The notes under the pieces are model-generated. The model did no database searches, was not told the DNA's origin, and was given only the letters and a program-made list of their open reading frames with translations. From assembly GCF_901000735.1 (NCBI RefSeq), contig NC_081549.1, positions 8,543,410-8,607,409 on the forward strand: 64,000 nt of DNA, written 5' to 3'. The position numbers were made by a program, and so were the translations under genes. Below are positions 11,648-24,495 of the stretch, piece after piece (within the stretch, counting starts at the first letter, position 1; the number at the start of each line of letters is the position of its first letter). Origin of the DNA: Corylus avellana (lineage: Eukaryota; Streptophyta; Magnoliopsida; Fagales; Betulaceae).

Positions 11648-13072
11648 TTGGTTGGACATTCGCATGATAGGGGGAAGCACTGTAAAGTTTTCTACTCCAG
11701 TTTATTTTCTGCACTTCACTCCACAAATTCTTTCTTTCCTTTTTCATTATATTGCATTTCTTTTTATTTGTTTTTGTTTCTAACAGCAATTAATCTTTTG
11801 ATTTTTTTTTTTCTGTGAAAAAAATATTGCTGTTAGTTTTTGTTGACAAGTGTTTAGGTGTTTAAGTTTGGGGGACGCCCTGGCCTTGTTCACACTCAAA
11901 TTTCCTTACTTCTGGTAATGTATTTCTATATTACACATTGAGGGCAATGTGTAATTCAAGTTTGGGGGTATGGAAAAACACTTTGTCTATTTATTTTTTT
12001 TTGTTTTTATTTGTTTATTTTTGTTCTTATTTTTATTTGTCATTAAATTGTGCTATGATATTGTCAAGTTTGAGTTAAACTGTAACTGTGATTTGCATTT
12101 CATTAGCTTGTTTAAAGGGTTGAACACATTATTATGTCATTAGGAGTCTGAGTCCTTTGACTTATTTTTAGGTAAAAGAGATTTCACTTGTTTTGAGATA
12201 AATTTTTATGGCACATTAGCATGTTTTCTGTGAGGTATGATGTTTGAGCTTAAGCTAGTTCTCTTTGAGATTTGTTGGATGACGCTTGCAAGATATAAAA
12301 ATAAAAAAGATCATGTTGAGTTTTCCATTGAGTAACCGGACATCTTGCCTCATTAAGCATTGAATGTTCGCGTCAAAAGGTGTGAAGTTCAGTATTAATT
12401 TTTGATATGGCTAGTCTGGCTTTATAACCTTTTTGACTTAAGTTAATAAGCCCTTATGGATGTTTTACATCTAATGCCCTAAAGCCACCTGGCTTGGGAG
12501 TCATTGGTCTAACACTTGTTACATGGGTCAATTAGAAAGCTTAAAGGAGTTCGACATTGCAGAGCCTATAAAAAAATATTAAAAAAAAAAAAATGCATAT
12601 CTTGCCTTGGTTGTTTCGTTTGATAGAGATTTTTTCAAATTTTATGGAACTTGTCTTGAATTTAAATTGAAAGCTTCATGATTATATGCTAATTACACTT
12701 TACACATTTCAGAACATATGAGGTCTCAATTTCAGAACACATTTCAGAACTTATGAGTGATTTGATTCTGGATTTCCTTTTGACTGTGATGATGGTTTTT
12801 GTCTTTTTAAGTTTGCTCATGAATAAGAACCATGGTTTATGTGAAAATTCTTTCTTGTTAACAACATAGTGCACAATGTTTATGGGTATCATTCATGTTA
12901 AGCCTTCACGAGACTTCACTCGTCCACTAAGGATGCCTAGGGGTTTAAAAGGCTTGTTACATATGCTAAATGCAATCGTCTCTCCCACGAAAGAGGATTT
13001 ATATTTCTTGCTTTCATTTTATTTTTCGTTTTGTTTTGCTAAGGGACTAGCAAAATGTAAGTTTGGGATGTT
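11648..13072 (+). other. 3' non-coding region of the gag-only element
   Basis: 1.4 kb without coding sequence. It contains AAGTTTGGGGG repeats (about 11866 and 11960) around a short inverted ACATTGAGGGCAATGTGT. A polypurine-like GTTTGGGATG lies just before the 3' LTR. It is homologous, in opposite orientation, to 17641-18960 of the Athila-like element. The 200-300-base open frames here are not genes. Confidence 0.7.
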
Positions 13073-14457
13073 TGATAAGTGCCAAATATTGCATACTTGG
13101 ACCCCTTTACTTACACTAGTTAATCCTTTAACTGTGTCGTTATTTAATATTTTGTGTTAGTTTTGTGTTTTTAATGTTTTGTAGGTCATTAAAGAAAAAC
13201 TACAGCTTTAAAGCAAAAAATGCAAAGTTTGGAAGAAAGCATACTTTGAGAAGACCTAAATGATGTGGTTAAGTTTAACCAAATCTAAGAAAAATGTTAA
13301 ATTGGATTAAAGATCAGATTTGATAAGATTTCGGATTGGATTCAAATTCAGATTATGTATATGTTTTAGTATTTTGACCATAACTTTCTGTTCAAATATT
13401 GGATTGAAGTGATTCCAGTGGCATTTGAAAGCTAACTCAAAATAATACAGTTTATTGTGAAATAGAATTTTTCTAATTCGGACGTTTACTATGTCAAAAT
13501 CACCCCGAAATTAAAGGACACAAATCTGGACGAATCCTATTCCGATTTCAGACTTCTATTTTGACTGGGAGATAGAACTTCGAATTATCTAGGTTTAATA
13601 GGGCTTTTAGGACTTTCCTAAGCCTATAAATAGACCTCTTTGCATTCAAGAAAAGATATAGAATTCCAAAGAGCAAAATTCTACTGTTTTTCTCTTTTTA
13701 GTTTAGGTTTTCTTTAGATTTAGGTTTTATTTTTATGTGAAGTTAAATTCCGAACTAAGGTTGGGGATGAAGCCTCACCGATGAAGAACATCAATACTTT
13801 CATGTAAATCTTTATTTATCTAATTTTATTGGGTTTAATATTTCAATTTTTTTACTTCTTTTCAATGTGTGGAGTGATTCTTGGATATCTTTTATGATTC
13901 AAGGATACACTTGATGATTTAAGATAATTCTACATAATTGATTGCTTGATTTTATTTGCCTAAATAATTGGATATCCCTTGTGATTTGTTCTACGGATAC
14001 ATTTGGTGTTTCAATTAAGATTGGATATCTTTTGTGATTTACGGATACATCTGATGATTTAATTGATATTGGATTCCTTTTGTGATTTGTGCAATGAATG
14101 GATACATGAGATGATTTTGATTAATTGTTTGAAGCGTAGTAAAACATATCTAAGATTTTAATTGTGAGAACTTCAGATTAATATTGATAAACATGGAAGT
14201 ATGTTGTTATGATTCGATGAGTGTGAATTCACAAACCTTAGTATTTTATCTTTTAGTTTATTTTAATTAGTTTATGTTTGTCTTTGAATTTTTAAAACCA
14301 AAATCAAAACCCTTTTGGAACTAGATTAGGATTTAATTAGTTTAGATATAAATTGCTCTTTCCAAAATACAATTCTTTGTGGGATCGACCTCGCACTTGC
14401 AATCCATTAAACTACAATCGATTCGTGAACTTGCGAGTTAAATAAATTTGCACAACA
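13073..14457 (+). repeat. 3' LTR of the gag-only element
   Basis: 1385 bp, beginning TGATAAGTGCCAAATATTGC and ending TTTGCACAACA. Colinear with the 5' LTR. Followed at once by the resumed gag of the outer element on the minus strand. Confidence 0.85.
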
Positions 14458-15216
14458 CCCGGCTCCTCCTAACGAAGTACCAGGTCCTTGATCCCTCCTC
14501 TTCTGATCTGCGTACTCTGTTGCGTTCTCCTTCAAACTTTCCTCGTAGATTGAAGCCTGATCCACCAACTTGGAAAAATCACGGATGTCAAAGCAGGTCA
14601 TCATAGTTCGAATGCGGGTGTTCAAACCCCACTCAAACTTCTTTGCATTCCTCTTCTCATTAGGGATGAGGTACATGCCAAACGTCGACAGCTGAAGAAA
14701 CTTAGCAACGTACTCGATTACTGACATACTTCCTTAGGCCAAATCCAAGAATTCTCGTGCCTTTATGTCTTGCACAACTCTGGGAAAGAAGTGTCGATTG
14801 AACTCATGCTTAAAGATGTCCCAAGTAATGGCAATCACTGAACCTAAATTAGCGGCAAGCACGATCTTCTTATGTTACCACCAGCGTTTAGCCTCTTCGG
14901 TCAGCTTACAAGCAGTGTAAGCCACCTTCTGCTCATTGGTGCATCCAGTAGTAGTCAACAATTCACCTATATCATTTAGCCACTTCTTCGCTCTGTTATA
15001 ATCACCTCTCTCATCAAAGCTATCAGATTGATGACTATAGAAGCCCTTTAGAGAACAACCAGATCCTTCAGCTAGCTGCCTTGCGACCCTATCCAAAGCC
15101 GACGCCAACCGGTCAAGCGTGTCCATCACTTGATCTCTTCCTGGGGGTGCTGTCTCGTAGACTAGAACATCTACAGGTCCCGAATGCTCGTTATCTTTGG
15201 GGTTTCCAAATTCCAA
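14458..15216 (-). pseudogene. Gag of the outer Ty3/gypsy element
   Basis: The start at 15216 reads MEFGNPKDNEHSGPVD. A capsid-like retrotransposon gag follows (KRWW near 14875, AITWDIFKHEFNRHFFPRVV in broken frames, then FLQLSTFGMYL and SIYEESLKENATEYADQKRR). Stops lie at about 14872 and 14733. The open frame that appears to run to 14407 reads into the inserted LTR. It forms virus-like particles in intact elements. It is continued by the zinc knuckle at 8521-8770. Confidence 0.85.
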
Positions 15217-15407
15217 AGCATTCGCTCCGATTGCTGGGTTCCTTTAGAGCGTCATTCTATGCATCGAAAAGTAGAGTTAGAACCAACTCGATTAGAACCG
15301 AGCGACCAACCTAGAAGCTAAGTCCTAACCACTAACTAGCTTATATTCTGGTGTGATCGTTGCCTAGGCTTTCCTTCCCTTTATCCTATAGTCCTTTTAG
15401 AGCATAA

Positions 15408-15420
15408 GGCTCTGATACCA
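15408..15420 (-). promoter_or_regulatory. Primer-binding site, initiator tRNA-Met type
   Basis: On the minus strand TGGTATCAGAGCC, two bases inside the LTR border at 15423. This is the usual tRNA-Met primer site of plant Ty3/gypsy and Ty1/copia elements. It fixes the minus orientation of the outer element and the LTR edge. Confidence 0.9.
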
Positions 15421-15422
15421 AC

Positions 15423-16452
15423 TGTAACGACCCAGATGGAAAAATCAATTAACTGATAATTGACCTCACGGTTCGTCTCCTAGCCTTATCCCTCACGGGA
15501 CATGACTCAGGGATCTTAACCTCTCCTAATGAGAGAATTCAACGGAGGACTTTAAATATACTAATAGAAAGCAATAACTATATTCCATACATCTAATCAC
15601 TAGAATAAAGATAAACCTCATAGCATAAATAGATCATCAAATGTACTGGTCAAAGACCAATCATCAAAGTACAGGTTACAACCCAAAAGATAATCATTGT
15701 CTAGGAATAAAGCAACTAAACAGATTGATTTTTAATCTTAGCAATGCTAGGGAGATAAGAATCTCGATCATGTATGCGAGGGTGGGTCCTCAGTCATCCC
15801 ACATAGTCTTCAACCACAGTGGGTCCATGTCATCAAAAATAACTCTAATCAAATCCTAAGCTATCACCCAAGTCCGGTCCGTAGGCATTTTATTTGCTAG
15901 CTAACCACACAATTATCCATAATGAAGGAGGAAACATAAAAACAAAGGTGGGTAAGTCCAAGGACTTAGTGAAAATTAATGCACATAATACCCATACCAT
16001 TATTTGTGATGAACTCCGTTTGGTAAAGAATGCAACAGTTTAATCATAACAGTTATCTATTTATGCAATATAGATATAGTACATGCTTATAATTATGAGT
16101 AACTGTGATAGTTCAACAGTATGGTCTACCCGAGATATTACTCCTTCTCAACAGGGTTGGCATTGTCTCGAGGGAACTATAATACAATGCCAGTGCCCCA
16201 ACCATTGTACGCTACCATCCATAACACTAGAAGCCCGACCGAGTCCGTCCTCGGGTGGCCCACGATACTAATGATATTCATCCTGTAGTGACCACCTACT
16301 AAGGCTGTGCCGGTCACGAAAAAACTATTGGATCCAAGGCCCATATATCACACACACATTTGACCATAAAGTTAACATGTATAGTAAGCTCATAGTCGTT
16401 ATCCCGCATGTACTGGTGTACCATGTCATACGATGCAATTAATCTTGTCTGT
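15423..16452 (-). mobile_element. Outer element 5' LTR, inner part
   Basis: Begins (plus strand) TGTAACGACCCAGATGG next to the primer site and runs to 16452, where the Athila-like element interrupts it. It resumes at 31380 and ends CACTACA at 32235, for an LTR of about 1.89 kb. The uninterrupted relative at 3540-5627 shows the join: CTTGTCTGTATTTTACATG. The inserted DNA is flanked by TCTGT (16448-16452) and TCTAT (31375-31379), a 5-bp duplication with one change. Confidence 0.9.
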
Positions 16453-17640
16453 TGATGTACAAATTTAATTGTACTCGCAAGCGCACGAGCCATGTGCAGT
16501 ACAGCGTGTGCAAGTGCGAGGTCGATCCACAGGGATTTGTGTTGGGTAAACCAATTTCTATTTAAACCAATTCTATTTTAACCTAGTTCCGAATTTCGTG
16601 ATTTTTGTCATGCAAAAATAAAACATAAACTAAAGAAACTGATGAAATAAAATGGTAAAGAACACTAAGGTTTTAGAATTCACTTCGCCAAATCTTAACT
16701 CTGTATTCTCGTATTTGTTCCTTCAATCGACAAACTATTGTGCTCAAACTGTTGTTTGATTTTTTTACAAATATCAAGTTTAAATCATTCAATGAATCCA
16801 CCCATTTTTACAAATCACAACAATTATCCAATTTGAAATTAAATCATCTTATGTATCCGTTTGGTTAACGAATCACAACGGATATCCGATTTCAATCGAA
16901 TGAATTGATGTATCCGAAGGATCAAACTCATCAAATATCCAACTCCAACACATGACAGTTCATCACATTCAATTAAAAGATATAAATCAATCAATTGTAT
17001 GAAAATCCACAACATCCTTATTCAAAGTCAAAATTGTATAAACTAAATAGGAGAATACATGAGTTTGTCAATGACGAAGCTTCATCTTCAACCTTAGTTG
17101 AAAGATTTAGCCTCTCATGATAACAATAACAAACAAAAATTGAATTGTCATCATCAGAGAAATAAAACTTACAATGGAAAACAAAGCAAAAGCTTCCCCA
17201 CGGCAATACGTCATAATTCAGCTTAAAACGGCGTCTCCCAATCCCCGTTACAAGAGAAAAAGTTGTATATAAATAATAAAAAACTAGGGTTCAGCGCTGC
17301 CAGGTCAGCGTGAGTGCGCTCGAGCGCACTCGGGTTTTTTCAAGGCTCCTGCGGCGTAGCACTTAAGCGATGCATGCTAGGGCTGACGTGGTCGTGCGCT
17401 CGAGCGTGCCGTGATTGTGCTCGAGCGCAGGTGCGCTCGATCGTCGCTCTGTGCACTCGATCGCACTTCCAGGGATCTTCAATTATTTGCTTATTTCCAC
17501 CCTCAAACCGTAGTTTTTTCTTACTGACCTGCAACACACCAAAACACCAAAACTAACAAAAAACATCAAAAATTAACACAGCTAAGAGTTTAAGAAACAT
17601 AAGTAAAGGGGTCCAAATATACAATATTTAGCACTCATCA
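16453..17640 (-). repeat. 3' LTR of the Athila-like element
   Basis: Plus-strand order TGATGTACAAATTT ... GCACTCATCA. It contains the palindrome array at 17310-17470 and a TATA box (minus-strand TATTTATATA, 17266-17275). Compared with 25008-26215 it lacks about 24 bases of the array. Identical to 30183-30720 in its first 538 bases, after which the copies diverge. Confidence 0.9.
17310..17470 (-). promoter_or_regulatory. GCGCTCGAGCGC palindrome array before the LTR TATA box
   Basis: Contains GAGTGCGCTCGAGCGCACTC at 17312-17331, a perfect 20-bp palindrome, plus imperfect copies around 17398, 17420, 17435 and 17455. Read on the element strand, the array lies immediately upstream of the TATA box at 17266-17275. 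Matching arrays occur at 25868-26040 and 31043-31195, and in the 5' leader at 24640-24795. A protein- or methylation-related role is inference. Confidence 0.6.
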
Positions 17641-18966
17641 AATACCCCCATACTTACATTTTGCTAGTCCCTTAGTAAAACAAAATGAAAGCAAGAAACA
17701 TAAGTCCGCTATCATGGGAGAAACAATTGCATTTAGCATACGCAATAAGCCTTTTAAACCCCTAGGCATCCCTAGAGGAGGAGTGAAGTCTCAAGAGGGT
17801 TTAACAGTAATGATACCCACAAACATTTCTGCACTATGTTATTTGACAACCAAGGAGTTCCACATAAACACATGGTTTTTAACATCGTGAGCAGGTTTAT
17901 CACAGTGAACACTACAATCACATCATCAAAACAACCACAAATCCTTCAACTCAAAGGTGAAAATTTGAGACAACACATGTTCCAATAAGTGCAATGTGAG
18001 ACTAACATATAATCATGAGGCTTCAATTTATTCTCAAACTTGGGTGTACCTTAGAAGTGATAGGAATTCGCTCAGATGAAACAACCAAGGCTTAATTTTT
18101 TTTTTTTTTTTTTTGTGTGTAGGATGTGCAATGCTTAGCTTCCTTAAGCTTTCTAATTGACCTATGTAACGAGTGTTGGGCCAGAGACTCCCAAACCAAA
18201 TGGTTTTAAGGCACTAGATGTAGAAACATCCCTAAGGGCTTAATTACTCAAGTCAACTAGGCTACGAAGTCAAACTAGCCATACAACCAACCATGTTAGG
18301 TTTCTCATCTTTTTACGTGAACACTCAACGCTTTGTGAGGCATGAGGTCCGGTTACTCAATGAGAAGCTCAAACTGATTTTTTTTTTCCTTTTTTTTTTC
18401 AAGCCAAGGTTTCATCACACTTCATCCTACCAATCTTGAAATACACCCTAATTAAGTCAAATCTTATACCTCACCGATTCTATGCTAGTGTGCCCGTGGT
18501 GATAATTTCAAACATGTGAAATCTCTCTAATCCAACAAAGAGTCAAAAGACTCAGATTCCTAATGATATGCTATATTCAAAATGCTAAACAGACCAATGA
18601 CATGCAAACCACAGAATAGGTGTTACCCTTGCTTAATCAACAACATAGCACAATTTTTTTTTTTTTTTTTTTTTTAACAAAACAACACGAATAATCAAGG
18701 AAAAAGACAGAGAAATGTCTACCCCCACCCCCAAAATAAAATGACACATTGTCCCCAATGGGTCCAGAGATACAATACCAGGTGAGCGGCGCAAGTCGGG
18801 TGTAACGTAGGAGAATGCTCCCCCAAACTTGAATGGCAGACACTTGCCCTGAAAAACACAACAGAAACAAACAAACAAGATAAAATGGTAAGGGAAAGAA
18901 TGAGGGTTGCCTCCCACAAGCGCTAAGTTTTAAGTCTTCAGCCAGACTCTCCACAAAAGACGACAA
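17641..18966 (-). other. 3' non-coding region of the Athila-like element
   Basis: 1.3 kb between the integrase stop and the 3' LTR. The polypurine tract (minus-strand GTATGGGGGTATT) lies at 17641-17655. T runs at 18097-18114 and 18655-18676 create false open frames. Minus-strand CATTGGGGACAATGTGTC (about 18732-18760), with neighbouring TTTGGGGGAG, is shared with the gag-only element. An env-like gene, found in some Athila elements, is absent. Confidence 0.7.
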
Positions 18967-20180
18967 TCACTCAGAATAACTCGGATCCTCCAACAATGTC
19001 GTCTCAATCTCCTTACTCCTCAACTCTAAGAATGGTTTTAATCTCTGTCCATTCACCTTGAAGGTGTTACCATTCTGAGGATCCTCAATCTCGATGGCCC
19101 CATGAGGAAAAACTGTCCGAATGATAAATGGGCCTGTCCACCGAGATTTCAACTTGCCTGGGAAAAGATGCAGCCGTGAATTGTAAAGAAGGACTTTCTC
19201 ACCAGGCTCAAAAGATCGTCTCAAAATGCTCTGGTCATGAGCCTTCTTCATCTGTGCCTTGTACAACTGCGCAGAATCATAAGCATCATTCCTCAACTCC
19301 TCCAATTCATTGAGTTGGAGCTTCCTTTGTGAGCCAGCCTTCAAAAGATTGAAGTTCAGTTGCTTAATGGCCCAATATGCTCTATGCTCCAACTCCACGG
19401 GAAGATGACATGCCTTCCCGTACACAAGCCGATAGGGTGACATCCCAATCGGGGTCTTGAAAGCTGTCCTATATTCCCACAGTGCGTCACTCAATCGTAT
19501 AGACCAATTTTTTCTATTGGGGTTTATAGTTTTTTCCAAAATATGCTTGATCTCTCGATTGGAAACTTCAACCTGTCCACTTGTCTGTGGGCGATACGGG
19601 GTGGCAACCTTATGTGTGATGAAATACTTCTTCATCAACTGCTCAAAAATCCGATTGCAAAAATGCTTACCTCCATCACTTATAATTGCTCAAGGCATAC
19701 CAAAACGAGCAAAGATAGTGTCTCTCAAAAACTGGACCACAACTCTATGGTCATTGGTCTTGCATGCAACCGCTTCCACCCATTTGGACACATAGTCCAT
19801 AGCAACCAAGATGTACAAATAGCCAAAGGAGTTCAGGAAAGGTCCCATGAAATCGATGCCCCATACATCAAAAATCTCAACAATCAAAATGGGACTGAGG
19901 GGCATCATATTCCTCCTAGAGATACTCCCTAGCTTCTGACAACGCTCACAAGATATACAATAAGCGTGGGCGTCTCTGAAAAGGGTAGGCCAATAAAATC
20001 CACACTGCAAAATCTTGGCAGCAGTCTTCTTAGCACTGAAATGGCCTCCACAAGCATGATCATGACAAAAGGAGATGACATTGGATTGGTCATGCTTAGG
20101 TATACACCTCCTAATGATTTATCGGAACAATACTTGAACAGGTAAGGATCGTCCCAAAAAAAATGTTTCACCATGGGCAA
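18967..20180 (-). pseudogene. Integrase of the Athila-like element
   Basis: Order on the minus strand: HHCC zinc finger ([10 protein letters not shown] in one frame near 20060, [10 protein letters not shown] near 19930); DDE core with first aspartate in WGIDFMGPF, second in ISDGGKHF, glutamate in GQVEVSNRE; then GPY/F-type [10 protein letters not shown] near the C-terminus. No chromodomain follows. The frame shifts between the finger halves (about 20100), and a stop at about 19690 separates the first catalytic aspartate from the other two. The last open piece is 18967-19638 (223 codons). Intact, it would insert the cDNA into the genome. Confidence 0.9.
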
Positions 20181-20758
20181 AAATCTGGACCTATCTTGTC
20201 ACCCCCACTGCTAAGGCAGTTGGCCGGTGACGAGATAGTTCACTATGTCAGCAAACCATGGTTCGGGCTTATGAGCAATGCGCATCAATTGCTCATCAGG
20301 GAAAGTCTCCGAAATGGGGTTGGCGTCCTCAGTGTAATCCACAGTCAATTTAGACAAATGATCCGCCACCACATTTTGGGAACCCTTTTTGTCCCGAATT
20401 TCTATGTCGAACTCCTGAAGTAGCACAATCCATCGGATCAGATGAGATTTAGCATCTTTTTTGGAAAAAAGATACTTCAATGCTGAGTGATCTGAAAAGA
20501 TGATGACTTTAGATCCTAGTAAATAGGGTCTAAACTTATCTAGCGCAAAAACGACTGCCAACAACTCCTTCTCCGTGGTGGAGTAATTGAGTTGTGCGTC
20601 GTTTAGAGTCCTGCTTGTATAGTAAATGACGTGGGGGAGTCTATCAACACGCTGCCCCAAAACAGCTCCGACTGCATAATCCGATGCGTCACACATGATC
20701 TCAAAAGATACACCCCAGTTGGGCGGCTGAATAATAGGTATGGACGTCAGAATTCTCT
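20181..20758 (-). pseudogene. RNase H of the Athila-like element
   Basis: The open stretch 20211-20696 begins MCDASDYAVGAVLGQ, with the first RNase H aspartate in CDAS, continues with TEKELLAVVFALDKFRPYL and SDHSALKYL, and ends with a linker. A one-base frameshift at about 20755 separates it from RT, and two stops at about 20200-20208 separate it from integrase. In the intact element it degrades RNA in RNA-DNA hybrids. Confidence 0.9.
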
Positions 20759-23563
20759 TTAGATCCCAAATGCTATCTTGCAGTCTTCATCAAATACAAA
20801 TGAGGCATCCTTCACCAATAATCTGCACAAGGGCCTGGCGATCTTGCTAAAGTCCTGGATGAATCGCCTATAAAATCCTGCATGGCCCAGAAAAGAGCGA
20901 ACCTCCTTCACTGTACGTGGGGGTGGAAGGTTAGAGATTAGATCCACCTTCGCTTTATCAACCTCAATCCCCCTCTGAGATATGACGTGCCCCAATACAA
21001 TACCTTGCTTGACCATAAAATAGCACTTCTCCCAATTGAGCACCAGGTTCTTCTCCTTGCACCGTACCAATACCAAGGTGAGGCGGTGCAAACACTCCTC
21101 AAATGATGAACCGAAGCCAGAGAAGTCATCCATGAAAACCTCAAGGAAACGTTCTACCATGTCAGAAAAAATACTGATCATGCACCCCTGAAAAGTAGCA
21201 GGTGCATTGCATAACCCAAAGGGCATGTGACGGTAGGCGAACGTCCCAAAAGAGCAAGTAAACGTCGTCTGCTCTTGATCTTCGGGGTCCACAGGGACCT
21301 GGTTATATCCAGAATAACCATCCAAGAAGCAATAGTATGCATGCCCAGCCAAACGCTCCACCATCTGATCAATGAATGGGAGTGGAAAATGATCCTTCCT
21401 TGTGGCGGCATTTAGCTTGCAGTAGTCTATGCAAACTCTCCATCCTGACTGAATACGAGTTGGGACCAACTCGTCATCCTTCTTCTTTACTACCGTCAAT
21501 CCAGCCCGCTTTGGCACAACATGAATTAGGCTTACCCACTTGCTATTCGAGATTGGATAAATGATCCCTGCATCCAACAACTTAATCACTTCAGCCCTCA
21601 CAACCTCTTGCATAGCTGGGTTTAACCTTCTCTGTTGCTCCCTCGATGGCTTGGCATTCTCCTCTAAATGTATCTTGTGCATCACCACCGAGGGACTGAT
21701 CCCCTTGATATCCTCAATGGTCCAACCGATAGCTTCCTTGTGCTGTCTTAACACCTCTAGCAATTTTTCCTCTTGAGCATCAACCAAATCCGAAGCTATA
21801 ATCACAGGCAAAGAATCTGCTGGACCTAGGAACTTATACTTAAGGTTATCCGGTAGAGGCTTAAGTTCCTTCTTTGGGGGATCAAGTGTTGTTGTCTCCT
21901 CCTTCTCACTGCTCACCAGAGGAGCAGTCTCCAAAATTGCATCTGCTTGCTCAAGCAACTTGTCCAAATCCAAATCCTCTCCGAACTGAGCAAAGCATGC
22001 CTCCAAGGGGTCTTCTATGCTTGATTCATTCACTGTCTCTTCCATAATCTCCTCTATCAAGCATACATTTCTCACTTCATCATACTCCAATGGTTGTTTG
22101 CTGATATCAAAGATATTCAGCTCCACTGTCATATTTCCAAAGGAAATCTTCATCACCCCTGTCCTACAATTAATCAGGGCGTTAGCCGTAGCTAAGAATG
22201 GTCGCCCTAGAATCACCGGTATTTGAATGCCAACATTCTTGACCGGCTCTGTGTCTAGCACAATGAAGTCCACAGGGAAGTAAAACTTATCCACCTTGAT
22301 CAAAACATCCTCAATGATTCCCCGTGGTATCTTAACTGACCTATCAGCCAATTGAAGTGTCATGGACGTGGGCTTCAGTTCCCCTAACCCTAATTGTAGG
22401 TAAACTGAATAGGGTAGGAGATTCACACTCGCCCCAAGATCTAAAAGAGCCTTCTCAATTCGACTGACTCCTATCGTGCAAGAGATGGTAGGACACCCAG
22501 GGTCCTTATACTTAATGGGCAACTTGCACTGAAGGATAGAGCTAACTTGCTCGGTCAAAAATGCTTTCTTCGGGACATTTGTTCTTCTCTTAACTGTGAT
22601 CAAATCCTTCAAGAACTTCGCATAAGAAGGCACTTGTTGGATGGCGTCCAAAAATGGAATATTGATTTGGACCTGCTTGAACACTTCGAGAATGTCCTCA
22701 AACTTCCCTCCTTTCTTGGGTGCTTGCAACCTTTCAGGGTAAGGTGCTTTCGGCACAAATGACCTAGGAGGGTCCTCAATAATGGGCGTGGCTGTAGATG
22801 GCTCGGCATCTCTCTTCTCTTTGTTGCCACTCTTTTCCTTTTCTTGCCCCGCAAGGTCTTCTTCTTGCTCAACCACCTGATTGTCCACTTGTCTTCCTGA
22901 CCTCAGAGTGACAATTGCTTGCACATATTCTTGTCCGTGTGCAGGATTTGAGGAATTCCCAACCATATATTGACCTTTTGGGTTGGGCATGGGCTGACTG
23001 GGCAATTTCCCTTTTTCTCTCTCACCCAAGTGATTGGCTATCTGTCCAATCTGACTCTCCATCTTCGCAATTGCTTGGGTGTTAACCATGGTGGCATTCT
23101 TCACTTCATCTATTGCTTGGGTATTTGCCATGGTAGAGTTTTTGAGCTCTTGTATGGTCTGGCTATTCGATTGTATGAATGCCTTCATCGTTTCCTCCAG
23201 CAATGATTGTGACGAAGATGCAGGATGTTGCACTGGTTGAGTTGAACGACCATGATTCTGTGAGGGAAATCCTTGATTCATTGGTTGGCTCTGCTTCCAT
23301 GAGAAATTAGGGTGGTTCCGCCACCCTGGATTGTATGTCTCCGAGTATGGTCCGCTTGCTTGCTTCCTAAAGTCATTGAAGGCATTCACTTGTTCCATGG
23401 AGCACTCGGCAAAAGCCGGTGAAAATGGACAATTCTGTGCTAAGTGCATAGGATTAGCACAGATTGAACAGCCATCAACATTGAATGTGTTGGCGGCATT
23501 TACGGATTGACCCACTGCCAGGGCTTCAACCTTCTTGGTCAGAGCATCTATCTTTATCCTCAA
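20759..23563 (-). pseudogene. Gag C-terminus, protease and RT of the Athila-like element
   Basis: Long open stretch of 934 codons. The first 35 or so codons end in a CCHC knuckle (CSICANPMHLAQNC). Then MANTQAI-type spacer units, an acidic region, and protease with LLDLGASVNLLP and VILGRPFL. RT starts near SNSKWVSLIHVV and includes YCFLDGYSGYNQ, PFGLCNAPATFQ and the catalytic VFMDDFSGFG. There is no ATG at 23563; the same frame extends upstream as GIYEVKEDTDL, so this was originally one polyprotein with gag. It stops just before RNase H because of a frameshift. Confidence 0.9.
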
Positions 23564-24495
23564 ATCAGTGTCCTCCTTAACCTCATAGATGCCACCTTTC
23601 TTGGGAATACGGGCAGATTTATCCCGACAACTCGAAAAATCCCACTGCTGTGAGCTGTCAACAACTTATCTAGTGCCTTATATGCTGCATCCCCTGTCAA
23701 ACTTAAGAATGCTCCTCCATTCATTGACTCGATCATACTACGGTTGGATTGGGTCAATCCTTGGTAGAAAAACTGAACGAGTCTCCACTTCTCATAACCA
23801 TGTGGAGGGCATCTTATCAACAACTCCTTAAATCTTTCCCAACACTCCGAAAATTTCTCGTCCTCCTCCTGAGTGAAGGAACTTATTTCCTTTCTGCATT
23901 CATTGACCTTTGACATTGGGAAATACTTGTTATAGAACTTGCTTAACAAGCTTTCCCAAGATGTAATGGATCCGGGCGTGTTGGAGTCCAACCATGCCCT
24001 GGCTTTGTCTTGCAGAGAGAAAGGAAATAGTCTGAGATGGACAGACTCTTCGGAGAAATTTTGAAATTTGAAAGTGGCGCATATGTCCTTGAATTTCTTT
24101 ACATGACTGTAAGGATTTTCAAGTTCTAGGCCATGGAACGATGGTAGGAGTTGGATGACATGAGGTTTCAAATCAAAATGAGTAGCATTGGTTGGTGGCA
24201 ACACTATACACGAATGGGATGTAGTGAAGTCCACAGGTGCGAACAACTCCCTAAGTGACGTAGTGAAGTCCACATTCCAAGCTCTAGCTTGCTTGGGATT
24301 TCCAGCTCTAGCATCCTCATGCTCAACCCTAGGTTCCTCTATGTTATCTTGTTGGTCTCCCATTTCACCTCTATCCTCACTCTCAATAGGTGCTCTCCGA
24401 GTTCTCCTAAGAGTTCTATCAATGTCGGGATCTAAAGGTGTCAAATCTAAGTTCAGGGATCTCCGACCAAGCATACACCAATCTCGAGTGTTCAA
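23560..24495 (-). pseudogene. Gag (capsid part) of the Athila-like element
   Basis: 311 codons. The recognisable gag core includes FPFSLQDKARAWLD, WESLLSKFYNKYFP and FSECWERFKELL. The reading frame changes at about 23600-23640 relative to the downstream knuckle and protease frame. VDFTTS occurs twice within about 18 residues, with a repeated GTAGTGAAGTCCAC in the DNA (about 24222 and 24262), a small internal duplication. Confidence 0.88.

Larger units (their letters stand above)
8771..14457 (+). mobile_element. Gag-only non-autonomous LTR retrotransposon (LARD-like)
   Basis: A complete element with 5' LTR 8771-10153 and 3' LTR 13073-14457, both starting TGATAAGTG. A tRNA-Asp-like primer site follows the 5' LTR. 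The internal region is only 2.9 kb and has gag remnants but no protease, RT, RNase H or integrase. It is inserted in gag of the outer Ty3/gypsy element. The LTR ends, primer-site type, gag sequence and 3' non-coding region (the AATGCAATCGT and GCCTAGGGGTTTAAAAGGCT blocks near 12940-12990) match the Athila-like element at 16453-26215, so it probably moved with that family's enzymes. Confidence 0.85.

Noticed and set aside
17312..17470. CRISPR-like array of short repeats
   Set aside because: Repeats are irregularly spaced palindromes in an LTR promoter of a plant element, with no conserved spacer length and no cas genes.
18633..18966. Three overlapping minus-strand frames as an env-like gene
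   Set aside because: They depend on a T run and overlap in different frames; the region is homologous to non-coding sequence of the gag-only element.
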